Positions 1 through 14,275 of a stretch of DNA of 64,000 nucleotides are shown here, piece after piece. Below the pieces are notes generated by a model that worked only from the letters and a program-made list of their open reading frames with translations, had not been told where the DNA came from and did no database searches. Origin of the DNA: Neocallimastix lanati (nom. inval.) (lineage: Eukaryota; Neocallimastigomycota; Neocallimastigomycetes; Neocallimastigales; Neocallimastigaceae); contig JACVTC010000001.1 of the NCBI GenBank assembly GCA_016946835.1, positions 3,842,501 to 3,906,500 on the forward strand, written 5' to 3'. How positions within the stretch are numbered: position 1 is the first letter of the stretch; every line of letters starts with the position of its first letter. Made by a program: the position numbers and the translations under genes.

Positions 1-1490
1 TTAAATATTAAATAATAAATTAAGATTTTAAGCTTACATATTAGTTAAAAAAATATATCTATTTATATATGTAATTATATAAAATAGGGAATATAATATA
101 GTTTTATATCATAAACAAAACATAAATGAGTATATTTAAAGAATAAAAAAAAAAAAAAAAAAATTAAAAAATAGTATAAATATATTTATAATATTAATCA
201 AAAAATACAAAAGTAAAATAACTATAAAATTAATGTTTAAAAACCAAAATATAATACGATATATATAATTTTAATAATAAAATAGAAAAATACTATTTTT
301 ATAAAATAATTTTGAAATACACGCGTAAAATATAAATAGCATTAATAGTAAAATACACAAATAATAATTGTATAAAATTAAGAGTAAAGCATAGATGAAA
401 TAAGCAAAAAAAAAATAAATAAATAAAAATAAATAAATAAATAAAAACAAATAAATAAAAATAAATAAATAAATTTAAGAATAAATAAGTAAAAACAAAT
501 AAATTTTAAGAATAAATAAATAAATATAAGAATAAATAAATAAATATAAGAATAAATAAATAAAAAATTAAATAAATAAATAAAATAAATAAATAAAAAA
601 ATTAGATAGATAAATATAAGAATAAATAAATAAAAAAGTAAATAAATAATAAAAAAAATAAATAAACAATAAAAAAATAAATAAATAAATAAAAATAAAT
701 AAATAAATAAAAAAATAATAAATTATGGTAAACATAATTATAAATAATAAAAAAATAGGTAATAAAAAAATAATAAAAAATAAATATAAAAAAAATAAAA
801 AAATAAATTATAATAAAAAAATAATAATTAAAACAGAAAAAAAAATTAAAAATAAAATTAAAAAATTTAGAATATATTAATATGATTTTAATTAAAATTT
901 TTATTTAAAAAGTAGAAAATAACGATGTTAAATAAGAAGATACCTATATTAAGCGTTATAAATAAAGTATTGACAATCAAAAATTTTTCTTTGGGTAAGA
1001 AGGTAAAGTAAATACTGTATTAGTGGAGCGCTTTATTCAATAATAAATCAACTTAATATTGTTCTTTTCTAAAGTCAAAGTTGTTACTCTTAACGTTAAA
1101 AAAAGTAAATATAATTAGTTTAAATACCATAATAAATATTATTACTATAATTATTTTTTTTATTTTTATTTTTTTTTTTTATTTCTTATTTTTTTTTTTT
1201 TTTTTTTTTTTTATTTGTACTTTTATTTTTATATGGTCGTTTATATTTATTTGTATTTTAATTTTTACTTGCAATTTTATTTTTATTTATTTATAAATTT
1301 TTTAATAAATATTTTTATTATTATTTTTAATCATTTAGGAATAAAAGCTATATAAAGTAATTAATATTATGGAAATTATAAATACATTAGTGAATGGTGT
1401 GTAAGAGTGTGTAAGATAGCTATAAACCTTAAAATAAATTAATTTGATCGTTCCTTAACAGTGTACTCTATACCAGAATATGGATATCCA
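1..1490. other. AT-rich low-complexity intergenic DNA
   Basis: No gene is visible. About 410-720 is built from AAATA/AAAT-type simple repeats, and 1150-1215 is an almost pure T tract. A reading frame through the T tract gives a phenylalanine-rich peptide that I do not regard as a gene. The last part grades into the LINE relic that starts near 1490. Confidence 0.8.
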
Positions 1491-3119
1491 AAACTGCCTA
1501 ATTGTTAACATTCATTTCCCTTAAAATCGTTGGCCTGTTGCTCGCTTAAAAGCTTTCTCGGAAGTTGATCAAGAGTTGAGAAGTCATACCAACTTTCATG
1601 ATGTCCTTGTTGGAGATCTTCACTCTATCCTTTGAAAGAAGGTTATTAGTTTTGATGCATTGATTACGTAATATCTAATAAAGAAATGGTAGCTCATTTT
1701 CATTTATTATCTTCTTATTCTCTTATTATTCTTATATCTATATTATTTAATTTGTTTATAAATTATATTTTAGATATGTTGTGTTAAATAAGGTGAGAAA
1801 ATTAAAAATAAAATGAAAAATGGATTTGGTGGTTCTCTGAAGATGATAATGCGCTAATTTTACAAGCTGAATATAAAAAGACTCATCTTTGTCATATATT
1901 TTAACTGCCATATTAAAAATTAAATGTTTCTCGAAATCAATAAACGTACTTCCATGGTTATTAAGCCTTTATATTTTTGTAAATTATCATGGCTTTGAAT
2001 AATCTACGTTTTATATTAGGATGTATTCCATTTTCAAAGATTCTACTTATACCTATTTAGGTATCTCTTTCTATAAATGTCATTTTATTCGAATCAATTA
2101 CTACCTATATGGAGTCTAAAATTTCAAAATATTCATGATGATTCCCCGGTTTCTTAATTGATAGGATAATTCATTTGTACTTTAAGAAATATATTATTCA
2201 ATTCTACATTATTAGCGAAGTCTTATATTTTGCTCCACTTTTTTGGTTCAAATATAACTAATAGAAATAAAGTTCAATCTCTTATTAATATTAATACTAT
2301 AAGCAGTCTTGAATATCTCCAATTTAACGGTGGTTTTTAATTGAATTTTAAAATTAAAATGTATTTTCAATTACAAAATTACAATGCCTATTAGAATTAG
2401 TAAAAATTTAACCTTTATCCGAAAAACTGACGATCCTATGGATAAAAATGAACAGTCATACATCCATTAGAAAGTCGAATATTCATTTTTTTCATTATAT
2501 AAATATGAAACTTTAGATGTCATCAACGAGCTTTTTATAAAATGTACTTATTTTATTAAAATAAAATTAATATTATTTATTTAATAAAACACTGAATGGG
2601 TACTCTCTTTCTACTCTAAAGAAAAAAAAAAGAAAAAAAAATATTTAATTAATAAAACAATAAAAGTAAATATATATATATTTTTTTTACTCTAAAAATA
2701 CCAAACTTATCCAAAGAGCGTTGACGGTCGTACTGATAAGGCATAATGATAATACAGGATCATCATCTCTTTCTGCGAAAGGGTGAATCTCGCCTTAGTA
2801 CTTCAATAAATGATGAATCCGGGGAGAGAGTTTAGTGGACACCACACTATCTATTTTAAAGATGTTACTTTCTAGGTTTTTATTTCTTTTTTTATTGGTT
2901 AAGAAGGGAAAAATTTCCCGCAAAGTACAACTTGCCGAAATACATAGTTATTTTCGAGCTTTTTTATTTTTTTTTTTTTTTTTTTTTTTTATTTTTTAAA
3001 TTTTTTATTTTTAATTTCAAATGTACTTTTCACCTATATGTATTTTTTAAAATAAAATTTAATAAAGTTTTTGGAAGTGTATTCTCTTCCCTGTCTAAAA
3101 AAAAAAAAAAAAAAAAAAA
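1490..3119 (+). mobile_element. Decayed LINE A relic
   Basis: A heavily mutated, internally deleted non-LTR retrotransposon on the + strand. Around 1495-1640 the conceptual translation still shows an APE-endonuclease piece like the intact copies (GNIHFP, then AFSEVDQEL, then VLVGDLH, matching GN(I/V)Y(F/I)P ... LLGDFN). Around 2035-2260 there is a post-RT piece (DSTYTYLGI, then VLYFAPLFW). From about 2700 to 3096 the DNA matches the 3' end of the LINE A copy at 14276-14690 in reverse complement, including the terminal CCCTGTCT before the A run at 3097-3119. Frames are broken many times. A tail-like unit around 2580-2690 interrupts it. Old insertion. Confidence 0.8.
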
Positions 3120-3496
3120 TTCTACTTTAAAAGAGGAAAAAAAAAATTATTTAATAAAACTAAGGAAATATATTTTATTTAATTTATAAAAGAAATAAAA
3201 ATTGTTTCTTTAATAAGGTACAGTAAATGTACTTAATTTCAGGTCTATTAAAAGAAATAATTTTTATTTCTCAAATAAGATACTTGAAATCTACTTAATT
3301 TCAAGTTTATTAAAAGAAATAATTTCTATTTCTCAAATAAGGTACTGGAAATCTACTTAATTTCAGGTCTATTAATAGAAATAATTTTTATTTCTTTTAA
3401 TAAAGTCCTTGATATATATATTGTATTCATAATCTTAAAAAAAAAAATAAAAATAATTTATTTAATAAAGTACAGAAAGTATTTTATTCTTCTACT

Positions 3497-3530
<34 letters not shown>

Positions 3531-4745
3531 ATTTATTAAATAAAATATAGAAAGTGTTTTATTTTTTTACTCATAAAAATAATGAAAATTATTTATTAAA
3601 TAAAGTACTTAAAATGTTTTCCTTTTCTACTCATAAAAAAAAATAGAAATTACTTATTTAATAAAGCATTGGAAATATATTTTATTCCTAGCTTTAAAAA
3701 TAAAATAAAAATAAAAATTATTTATTTAATAAAGTAATGAAAATGTACTTTCTTTCTAATAAAAATAAAAAAAAAATATTATTATTATTATTTTTAAATA
3801 AATTACAATTAATATTTTTCTTTTTCTATTCTTAAAAAAAAAAAAAATATTTATTTAATGAAACATTAGTTGTGAATTCACTTTTTAAAATAAAAAGAAA
3901 TAAATAATATTTACTTAATGAAGTACTTAAAGTTTATTTTATTTATAATTTTAAAAGAAATTAAAAGTATTTGTTTAGTAAAGTAAAGCCCTTAAAGTAT
4001 ATTCTATTCGTAGTCTTAAAAAAAAATAAAAAAAAAATATATATATATATATATATTTATTTAAAGTACTAAATGTGTAATCTTTTCATATTTAAAAAAA
4101 AAAATTAAAAATTATCTATTTAATAAAATACTAGAATTATATTCTATTCATATCCTTGAAAGAAATAAAAAAATTTATTTAAATAAACTATTTGAAGTAT
4201 ATTCTTTTTCTTCACTAAGAAGAATTAAAGAATAATTAATTAATTAATAAAGCACTGAAAATGTACTTTTTTTAGAGTTTAAAAAAAAATATTTATTTAA
4301 TAAAAGTAATTAATGTGTATTCTATTTCTATTCTAAAAGTAAAAAAAAAAAAAAAAAATAAAAATTAATTATTTAAATAAAGTATTTGAAGTGTATTTTA
4401 TTCATATTCATAAAAGAAATAAAAAGTAATTACTTAATAAAGCAATGAATGTGTATTTTATTCACACACTTAAAAGAAATAAAAAGTAATTACTTAATAT
4501 AGTACTAAAATTATATCCTATTCATATCCTTAAAAGAAAAAAAATTTTTATTTAAATAAAATATTTCAAGTATATTCTTTCTTTTTCTTCAATAAGAAGA
4601 ACTAAAAATTAATTAATTAATTAATAAAGCAATGAAAATGTACTTTCTTTAGAGTTTAAAAAAAATATTTATTTAATAAAGTAATAAATGTATATTGTAT
4701 TTCTAGTTTTAAAAAAGAAAAAAAAATAAATAAATATTTAATTAA
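3120..4745 (+). repeat. Tandem array of LINE-terminus-like units (~60 bp)
   Basis: About 25 diverged head-to-tail units with a period of roughly 55-75 bp. Each begins with a polyadenylation-signal-like AATAAAGTA, continues with a GTATTYTATTC-like segment, and ends with CTTAAAA plus an A run. The unit resembles the last ~50 bp of LINE A (AATAAAGTTTTTGGAAGTG ... GTCTAAAA at 3058-3119) and the end of LINE C (AATAAAGTATTTTCTTAG then TCTAAAA near 23784-23826). It starts directly at the poly(A) of the LINE A relic. No protein is encoded. It could be a satellite grown from a LINE tail, or many very short 5'-truncated insertions into each other's A tails. Confidence 0.75.
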
Positions 4746-7143
<2,398 letters not shown>

Positions 7144-10100
7144 AAGATGCCCTCACTAAGACTCAAGCTATACAGAAGCTGAGTTAAACTTGATTATGTT
7201 CTTCAAATGAACATTGCGGTTCATTTGTATACCCGACTTAGGATCGGCCAATGTTACTGTGTTGAATTGTTTCTTAATTACTTGGAGTGGTCCAACAAAG
7301 TATGGTTCTAACTTGGTTCGAGTAAAATTCCTTACTAAGACTAAATCACCAGATTTTATTCTTTTGGCCTGATTCATACTATTCTTTTGTTCTCTACGAG
7401 TAGCCCAGTATTTATTTGCATTTTTGATATTGGCCGCAGCTTCCATAGTCCATAAGTAGTGATTGACAAATTTTTCCAATAGGATTTCATCCGAAGATAT
7501 GTTTACACTTTTAGTTGGTCTAGCAGCTATGTCAAAGGGTTGTTGGTCTTCTCGTCCATAAACAAGTTCAAAGCTAGAGTGATTAGTAACCGAATTTTTA
7601 GTTGTACGAAGAGCCCATAAAGCGGAAGGTAAGACTTCGTCCCATTTTTTTTGTTTATTTCCTAAAAGTCTAAGTAGTTTTCCAATTTCTTTATTTCGGT
7701 TTTCTGTAAGACTGTTCGTTTCTGGATGATAAGTGGTACTGAACCTCACATACACATCATAAAGATCTAGGAACATTTTTGTCATATCCGAATTGAATTG
7801 AACACCATTATCAGTTGTAATTGTTTGAGGCACACCATGACGAGAGAATACATTAATTAAAAATTTTATTACATCTTTTGAAGTTACATTTTCAGTTGGC
7901 TCGGCCTCCACCCATTTAGTAAAATAGTCCACGATTACCAAAATATATTTATTATTGTTTGATGTTTTCTCTAGAGGTCCAATTATATCTAAACCTAAAT
8001 GTGTGAAAGGTCCTTCAACTTCTGTAGGAATATCTTCTGTTGGTTCTGGGTATGCTTTGGGTCTATTTAATTGACATTATTCGCATTTTGAAATAATTCT
8101 TTTAATATCATTTACCATGTTGTTCCAATAATAACTTTTTCGTAATCGTTGGTAAGTTTTATTATATCCTTCATGTCCTATGCTGTGAGCTTCAAGAATA
8201 AGTTTGACCTTTTCATTAGTATCAGTGATTAATTTCCTATAAGTATTTCCATCTACAAAGTATTCAATTCCATCAATTGTTGTAAATTTTTCTTCTATAA
8301 ATTCTTTTACAACTTTAGATAATAAAGATTCATCAACATTTGAAGAGAGTTTTGTTGCCAATATTTTCTTATCATTTATACTTTTCATTCGAGAAAGAGC
8401 ATCAGCTACAACATTCTTTTTGCCAGGTTCATATCGAATTTCTACACCTAAAAGATTTACAGCTAAACACCATCTGGTTTGTCGAGCACTTGTTGGTTCT
8501 TTCTTGTTGAATAATCCTACTAAGGGTTTATGATCAGTATAGATTATTGTTTTAATGGGATTTCCCATAATATAAGGTTTAAATTTTGTTAAGCAATAAA
8601 ATAGAGCAGTTCCTTCTAGATCTGTAATTTCGTAATTTCTTTCATGTTTAGTTAATGTTCTACTTATAATGTATACAGGATGCTCTTTTTTTGTTTCATC
8701 ATCTTTTTGTAATAAGACAACACCAATGCCATCATACGATGCATCCGTTCGAATAATAAATTCTTTCTCGAAACATGAAAATTTTAAAATTGGTGCATTC
8801 ATTAATTTTTCTTTAAGTATATTAAAGCTATCATTTTGCTCTTTATTCTATCGGAATTCAACATCTTTTCTTAACAATTTGCAGAGAGGAGCAGTGATTC
8901 GAGCATATTTATCGATAAAGTCTCGATAATATCCTATCGCCCCTAGGAAAGACCGTAATTCATGGAGGTTTGAAGGAGGTTTCCAATTTTTAATTGATTC
9001 AATCTTGCTATCAAAAGGGCTCAGACCTTGTGCAGATACTTTGTGACCGAGGACTTCAACTTCTGTTTGCATAAACGAACATTTTCAATATGATTTTAAG
9101 TTTGTGTTCTTTGAAAACAGCGAGTACTTTAGCAATATGTTCGAGGTGTTCTTCTAAAGATTTTGAGTATATAAGGATATCGTCAATGAAATTGAAAACA
9201 AAATCACCAATGAAAGGGAAGAGAATTTTGTTCATCTCACGTTGGAAAATTGCTGGAGCGTTAGTAAGTCCGAAAGGCATGACTTTGAATTGATAATTTC
9301 CGAATTTTGTGGTAAAACTGGTAACTTCAACGCTTTCTTCATCCATAAGTATTTGATGATATCCGGAGTAAAGGTCCATTGTAGTAAATATTATAGCACC
9401 ATCTAAACTATCGAATATTTCATCAATATTTGGAAGAGAATATGAATCTTTTATAGTAGCATCATTGACTTTTCTATAGTCAACACACATTCTCCATTTA
9501 CCATTTGGTTTAGGAACAAGAACAACAGGCGAAGACCATTCTGAGTATGATGGTTCAATAAGTCTTTTATTTATTAATTTGGTAAGTTCTTCTTTAAGAA
9601 TATCAGTTTTAAGTTTTGTGATTCTATAAAATTTTTGTTTAATTGGCCTAGCACCAGGTTTAAGGTGAATTTTATGTGGTATAACAGAATCAATAATTAC
9701 AATTATTTTATTATTTTAATATTTAGTATTATTTTTCAATAAAGTTTTAAAACAAATAATTAAATTTAAGAAATATTATTTCTGGTATAGTTGTTAGTAA
9801 CTAATACCATGAATCAAACTACTTAGGGTTCGATTCACAATTATTATTATTTTATAGTTCTAAAAAATATCTAGAAGATTCTTTATAGTTCAAGAAATTA
9901 CTAGAATTTCTTGATAATTCTTGTGTTTAATTAATTAAAATTTATTCTATTAAATTCTTAATTCTACTGTTTTCTATTTTTTCTAAATTTTTCGATTTTT
10001 AAGAACTTTTTAGAAACTTTTATTTTTATTTTTTAATAACTTTAACTTTTGAAAAAAATATAAATATGAGTAAAATTCTTATTAAAAAATAATCTTCTCT

Positions 10101-12260
10101 TTGTGTTTTTTATTTTAATTTTTTTTAGTTAATAAAACTTAATTTTTTAATAAAACTTTTTTAATATTAATACTATATCAACCCTTGCGGCTTATAGTAT
10201 TATAATAAATATAATTAATAAAATAATTAGAATAAAAAAAAAAAAAAAAAAAATAAATAAAAAATAAAATAATTTTTGTTTTTTGAGTGTTATTATATTT
10301 ATTATAATATTTTGTTATATGTGGAGACAAGTTCGAAGGTGTTAATTCTTCAGAAGAGGTCGCAATTATAACTATATTATCTTCTAAAAGTTTAATTATT
10401 TGATCTCGATACTTTTTATTAAGAGTATTGGTAAATTTTTCGTTATGAATATATTCTCGAGGAGGAAGACCTTCCATTTTCTTAAGTTCTTTCTTAATAG
10501 ATTCATTAGAAATAGCTTTTACAATACAGACTAATTTTTCTTCATTTTCATATTGATTGTTTATAGGAGCAATTTCATCAACCGATCCATTATCATTGAA
10601 TTGGCAAAGACTATAAAGAATAGGATGAATAAACAATTTATGATCTATTTGAGTTTTCAAGTTAATAAGAATATCAAAGAAAGGATCTTCTTTATCTATA
10701 ACTCTACATGTAGCAACCATATGGAAATTATTAATTTGTATAGGAATATTGATTAAATAATCTTCCGAATAATCATCATTAATAGTTGCTAGTCGGATTC
10801 TTCCACGACTGATTCCAATAGGTTCATATACAGAAGGTAACTTTCTAAGGAATTGATTAGTAATAATATTTAAATTACTACAAGAATCAATCAATGCTTT
10901 TCTTTTGACTCCTTCAACAGTAACGTCGACCATGGCTATATCATCTTCTTTGGGTTCTTTGTTTTTACTTTTATAAGTGTGATCAAGATTATTAACTATA
11001 GTAATAGTAGCACAAACGTTGTCAACGGCATCGGCTATCTTAATAGAATCTTTTTCTAACTTTAAACCTTTTGCAACTTGAGATCTGATTTTTGGTGATA
11101 CTTCAAATAATTTTCCAAATGTAATATTACATTTAGTAGTATTTAAGTCTTTAATAACATTGTAAGGTAGATAATCAGCTATCATTTGGATCTTTCTTGG
11201 AACTCTAGGAATTTTGTTTCCAGGAAGTTTATTTACTTTTAGTTTCTCATTAATGAGTTTATTTAATGTATTATTTGGAATACTATTTTCATCATTATTA
11301 GAAATAATATGATCAGTTTCATCAATATCAACAATTTCAATGGGCGAGGTGGAAGTAGATGCAAGTTCTGTATCACTAACCTCTTTTCCTTTTTCTTTTT
11401 CTTTTCTGCGATTAGATAAATCTATATCAGTAATTTCCATAGGTGATTGAGAAGTACTAGCACGTTCTTTATCACGAATTTCTTTTTCTTTTTGTTTTTC
11501 GAGATTGATTAAGGGCTGTGACATTATTGAAGGATGTATCTGACTTGATGTTTGTTTTGGAGTTGGATTAGCTTTCAATTCATTTTCTTTCTTCTTTCGC
11601 AAAGCTGGAGTAACAATTGGTCGAGGATTATCTCTAAGACTTTTGTGAATTTTCTTTTCTTGATTACCTTTATGATCTTTACTAATGTTATCACGCTTTC
11701 TTTTAAAAGCAGCAACCAAGTAGTCATTTTCATCTTGAATTAAGTCATCATTTTCTAGATCATTGATATCTTCTTCTTCGATTTCATCCTCAGATAATTC
11801 ATAACTTTTTTCTTGATATTCTATTTCTTCATGAAAGTAATCATTAGCTGAATATTGTTGATATTTAACGGAAGCTATTTTATTGACAATGGGAGTGCTT
11901 CTTCTCCCTTTTAGTGATTTAAACGTTTGTTTTCGAAGTATTCCTGACGATTCTTTTTGATAATAGCATTAAGTTTTGGACATTCGGTTTGAAAATGACC
12001 TTCTTCACTACAAAAGAAACAGGTACTAACAGTTAAACCTTTTATTCTTTTAGTTAAGTTATCAACAGTTGAATCTTTTTCCTTTATTTTTGAATCATTA
12101 AATACTTTTCCTTTAGATTGGTTGTTATTAAAATTTGATAATTTATAAGAATTGTTGAAATATTTGTTCTAAAATTTTCGTTTATTTCTTGGTTAAAGGT
12201 AGGCATCAATCTATCTACTTTTTCAGCTATTGCAAATGCTTTCTTTAAAGAAATGTCATC
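7144..12260 (-). mobile_element. Broken Ty3-like LTR element (element 4)
   Basis: A fossil Ty3/gypsy-type element on the minus strand. Recognisable parts, from its 5' side, are a gag zinc knuckle near 11970-12010 (CFFC..GH...EC), a protease-region piece within 10330-11720 (ALIDSCSNLNIIT), reverse transcriptase at about 8850-9690 (CVDYRKVND, FGLTNAP, FIDD), RNase H at 8400-8800 (RTDASYDGIG, YTDHKPL, ADALS), and integrase at 7168-8090 (TDNGVQF, ENRNKE). It is the same broad lineage as the elements at 32896 and 48093, but clearly diverged. A purine-rich tract precedes a probable 3' LTR edge (TGTTAAGGAATT, minus, from 7144). No 5' LTR is seen. It has roughly six breaks plus one repeat insertion in the gag-pol region. 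Old. Confidence 0.9.
9690..10290 (+). mobile_element. tRNA-like A/B-box repeat (SINE-like), copy 1
   Basis: This segment separates the protease-side and RT-side parts of the surrounding Ty3-like fossil, so it is an insertion. On + it has a Pol III-like head: an A-box-like GGTATAGTTGTTAGTAAC at 9784 and a B box GGTTCGATTC at 9827-9836. A ~380-bp AT-rich body follows, then a hairpin with perfect 10-bp arms (10168-10177 and 10193-10202) and a terminal A-rich run at about 10220-10262. A second copy lies on minus at about 24690-25275; it shares the head, the flanking AGAAATATT, and body landmarks (TCTAGA, a TATAAATA segment, a CTCTT(T/C)GTG segment). This fits a tRNA-derived SINE, but an LTR-like origin is not excluded. 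Exact ends are uncertain. Confidence 0.6.
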
Positions 12261-13150
12261 CTTGAGTGAAACCTTTTTCCAAGCTTCTTTATTATTTAAA
12301 CATTCTTTTATTATTTATTATTATAATAATGATTCCTTTTCTCCATCAATTATTTATATTATTTCATTTATTTTTTTTATTTTTTATTTTAATATTTGGA
12401 AGCATGACGCTATCAGAAACAAAAGTAAAAGCAAAGTTGTTTCAGTTTCATTATATATGATATTAAAGAAATTAATATCTGTTTCTTTCTCTGTAAAATA
12501 TTTTTATCACTTCATCTGAATGTCATGTGATCTACGTATTGATATGGGGGACTTTTATGTGAAATATATTTTTAATAGTATAATTAAATTTTATTAATAT
12601 TAATATCTTTTCCTAAAATTATAATTAATAATTTTCATTTCTAAATAAAATATGAGGAATGGTTATTAATTAGGGTTATTATTAGGATTATTTACATATA
12701 AAAATTATAATTAATAATATAAATATATTTAATTATATGAAAGAATATAATATATCATAAATATTAATACATATATATTTAATTTTAATTATAATTAAAT
12801 ATAATATTTCATTATATTATAATATATAAAATAATTATAAACTTTAAAATAAATAAGAATATTTAAATTATATATATAATATTCTTATTATATATATTTA
12901 GAAGAAATTGACTATTTAATATATTTAATATTATAATTAATAATATATCTATGATTAAGAAATTATTTCAAATATTATTATTGACAAAAGAGAAATAAAT
13001 TTAATATTTAATAATTATTATTAAAAATACAAATATGTTACTGCACATATTTGTTATATATTAATATTACAATAAAAAGATAGAATAGGTAATAAATATT
13101 AAAATATAAATAAAATTAATAAAAAAATAATTAAACAATAAATAAGATTA
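12260..13150. other. AT-rich intergenic DNA
   Basis: Beyond the gag zinc-knuckle region of the Ty3-like fossil, the DNA falls to nearly pure A/T. I see no gene, no LTR pair and no RNA gene here. Confidence 0.6.
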
Positions 13151-13600
13151 ATTTTAACAATATAATAACTTCTTTTAACTATTCAAGAGAATTTGGATGC
13201 ATATCATCGGCAAAGAGTCCACCACAACAATGCTGAGAATCTAAATTTACACCATACTTATCATAATTATCCAGTACATCATTAAAGTGACAAAGAAATG
13301 GGTAATTATTTGAAAGTCCATTAAGGTATTTGCTATTACCGACCTCTTTCAAGCAAATATAGATAGGTTTAAAAAATATCATTATTAAAGTATCTAATAC
13401 CATCACGTTTTTCAGCATTCCATCCATTAATGTTCCAACTGACACAAAGATTGAAGAATTGAGTAGACTGTGAGTAAATGCTACTATAAAGAAAATCTTT
13501 TACCATTGATTTAGTTTCAAAAGAAGAAAATTTATTGTTGAATGTATTAACATAACTGAAAGTTCGAATTTCGTTGGTTATGATCTAATTAATTTTACAG
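13150..13600 (-). mobile_element. LINE C-type relic with internal deletion
   Basis: On minus this relic encodes the beginning of an APE endonuclease (SWNINGW near 13420-13440, FKPIYICLKE after it). It then jumps directly to an RT catalytic-region piece (VLDNYDKYGVNL, CCGGLFADD at about 13200-13290), which in the LINE C copy at 57119-58955 is YGVNLGSLYCCGGLFADD. About 1.5 kb of coding sequence between the two is missing, and the frames are broken. It abuts a LINE A piece at about 13600. Confidence 0.75.
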
Positions 13601-13773
13601 ATAGTGTGGTGTCCACTAAACTCTCCCTGGATTCATCATTTATTGAACTACAAGGGCGATCAACCTTCGTAGTAATAGATGATGATCCTGTATTATCATT
13701 ATGCCTTATCAGTACGACGTTGACACTTCCAAGCAGAGGATCTAAGACTAATATTCCGTAGTGCATGATTCCA
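13600..13773 (-). mobile_element. LINE A fragment, rearranged
   Basis: On minus, 13600-13737 matches the very end of the LINE A frame (VVLIRHNDNTGSSSI, ESLVDTTLS, as at 14530-14660). 13738-13773 matches an RT-upstream part of LINE A near 16838-16875 (GATCTAAGACTAATATTCC). The second match resumes at 14184-14235 after the LINE B insertion. Two distant LINE A parts are therefore fused here, so this is a rearranged, dead fragment. Confidence 0.7.
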
Positions 13774-14183
13774 TTATTTTTTTTTTTTATAGCCGCAATT
13801 ATTGCAACTTTAATCTTTATTTATTTATTTATACTTATTCAAAATACATGAATATTTTTAAATTTACTAAAAAAATAAAAAAACACGTAATTAATAAAAT
13901 AAATAAATATTATTTGTCCAATTTGAACATAATAATAAATGAAATAGTAACGTGAAATAAAAAGTAATATTCAAAAAATAAGTGTATAAATAAATTCAGA
14001 AAAAAGTCCATATGCAACGAACCTCATTTCCTTATGGATTAGTGTTTGAATTGACTATCTGAAAGAAATTATGGTCTTCTCCTTCAGAGGCATTGGCCCT
14101 ACTAGCCTGTCTTACTGCATTTTCAGCGTTGACGCTCCTGGTTAGTTTGCACTTATACTTTCGGAATAGTAACCCTTGCCGAG
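13774..14183 (-). mobile_element. 5'-truncated LINE B insertion (~410 bp)
   Basis: This matches the 3' end of LINE B at 18768-19166 almost base for base, from the terminal GCCGCAATTATTGC beside the A tail (T run on +, about 13777-13788) to GTAACCCTTGCCGAG. It lies inside a LINE A fragment and is flanked by a perfect target-site duplication, TGCATGATTCCA, at 13762-13773 and 14184-14195. The preceding AG is also shared, so the 5' junction has microhomology. Classic target-primed, 5'-truncated insertion. It is younger than its LINE A host. Confidence 0.92.
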
Positions 14184-14275
14184 TGCATGATTCCAGTAGT
14201 TACGATTAAGGCTATGACCTGAGGAGTCAGAGTATATAAATTGAAAAATGATTAAAAAAAATTTTATTGTTATAC
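14184..14275 (-). mobile_element. Continuation of the LINE A fragment
   Basis: After the LINE B insertion the LINE A match resumes (ATTCCAGTAGTTACGAT; compare 16865-16885) and fades near 14235. The rest up to the T run of the next LINE is AT-rich filler. Confidence 0.65.

Noticed and set aside
1081-1296. Phenylalanine-rich open frame
   Set aside because: It is a translation of a T tract with no start context, homology or codon structure.
2932-3189. 85-codon open frame on +
   Set aside because: It lies in the 3' end and A tail of the LINE A relic.
12253-12519. Small + strand frames near 12.3 kb
   Set aside because: Antisense of gag remnants and AT-rich DNA; no support for a gene.
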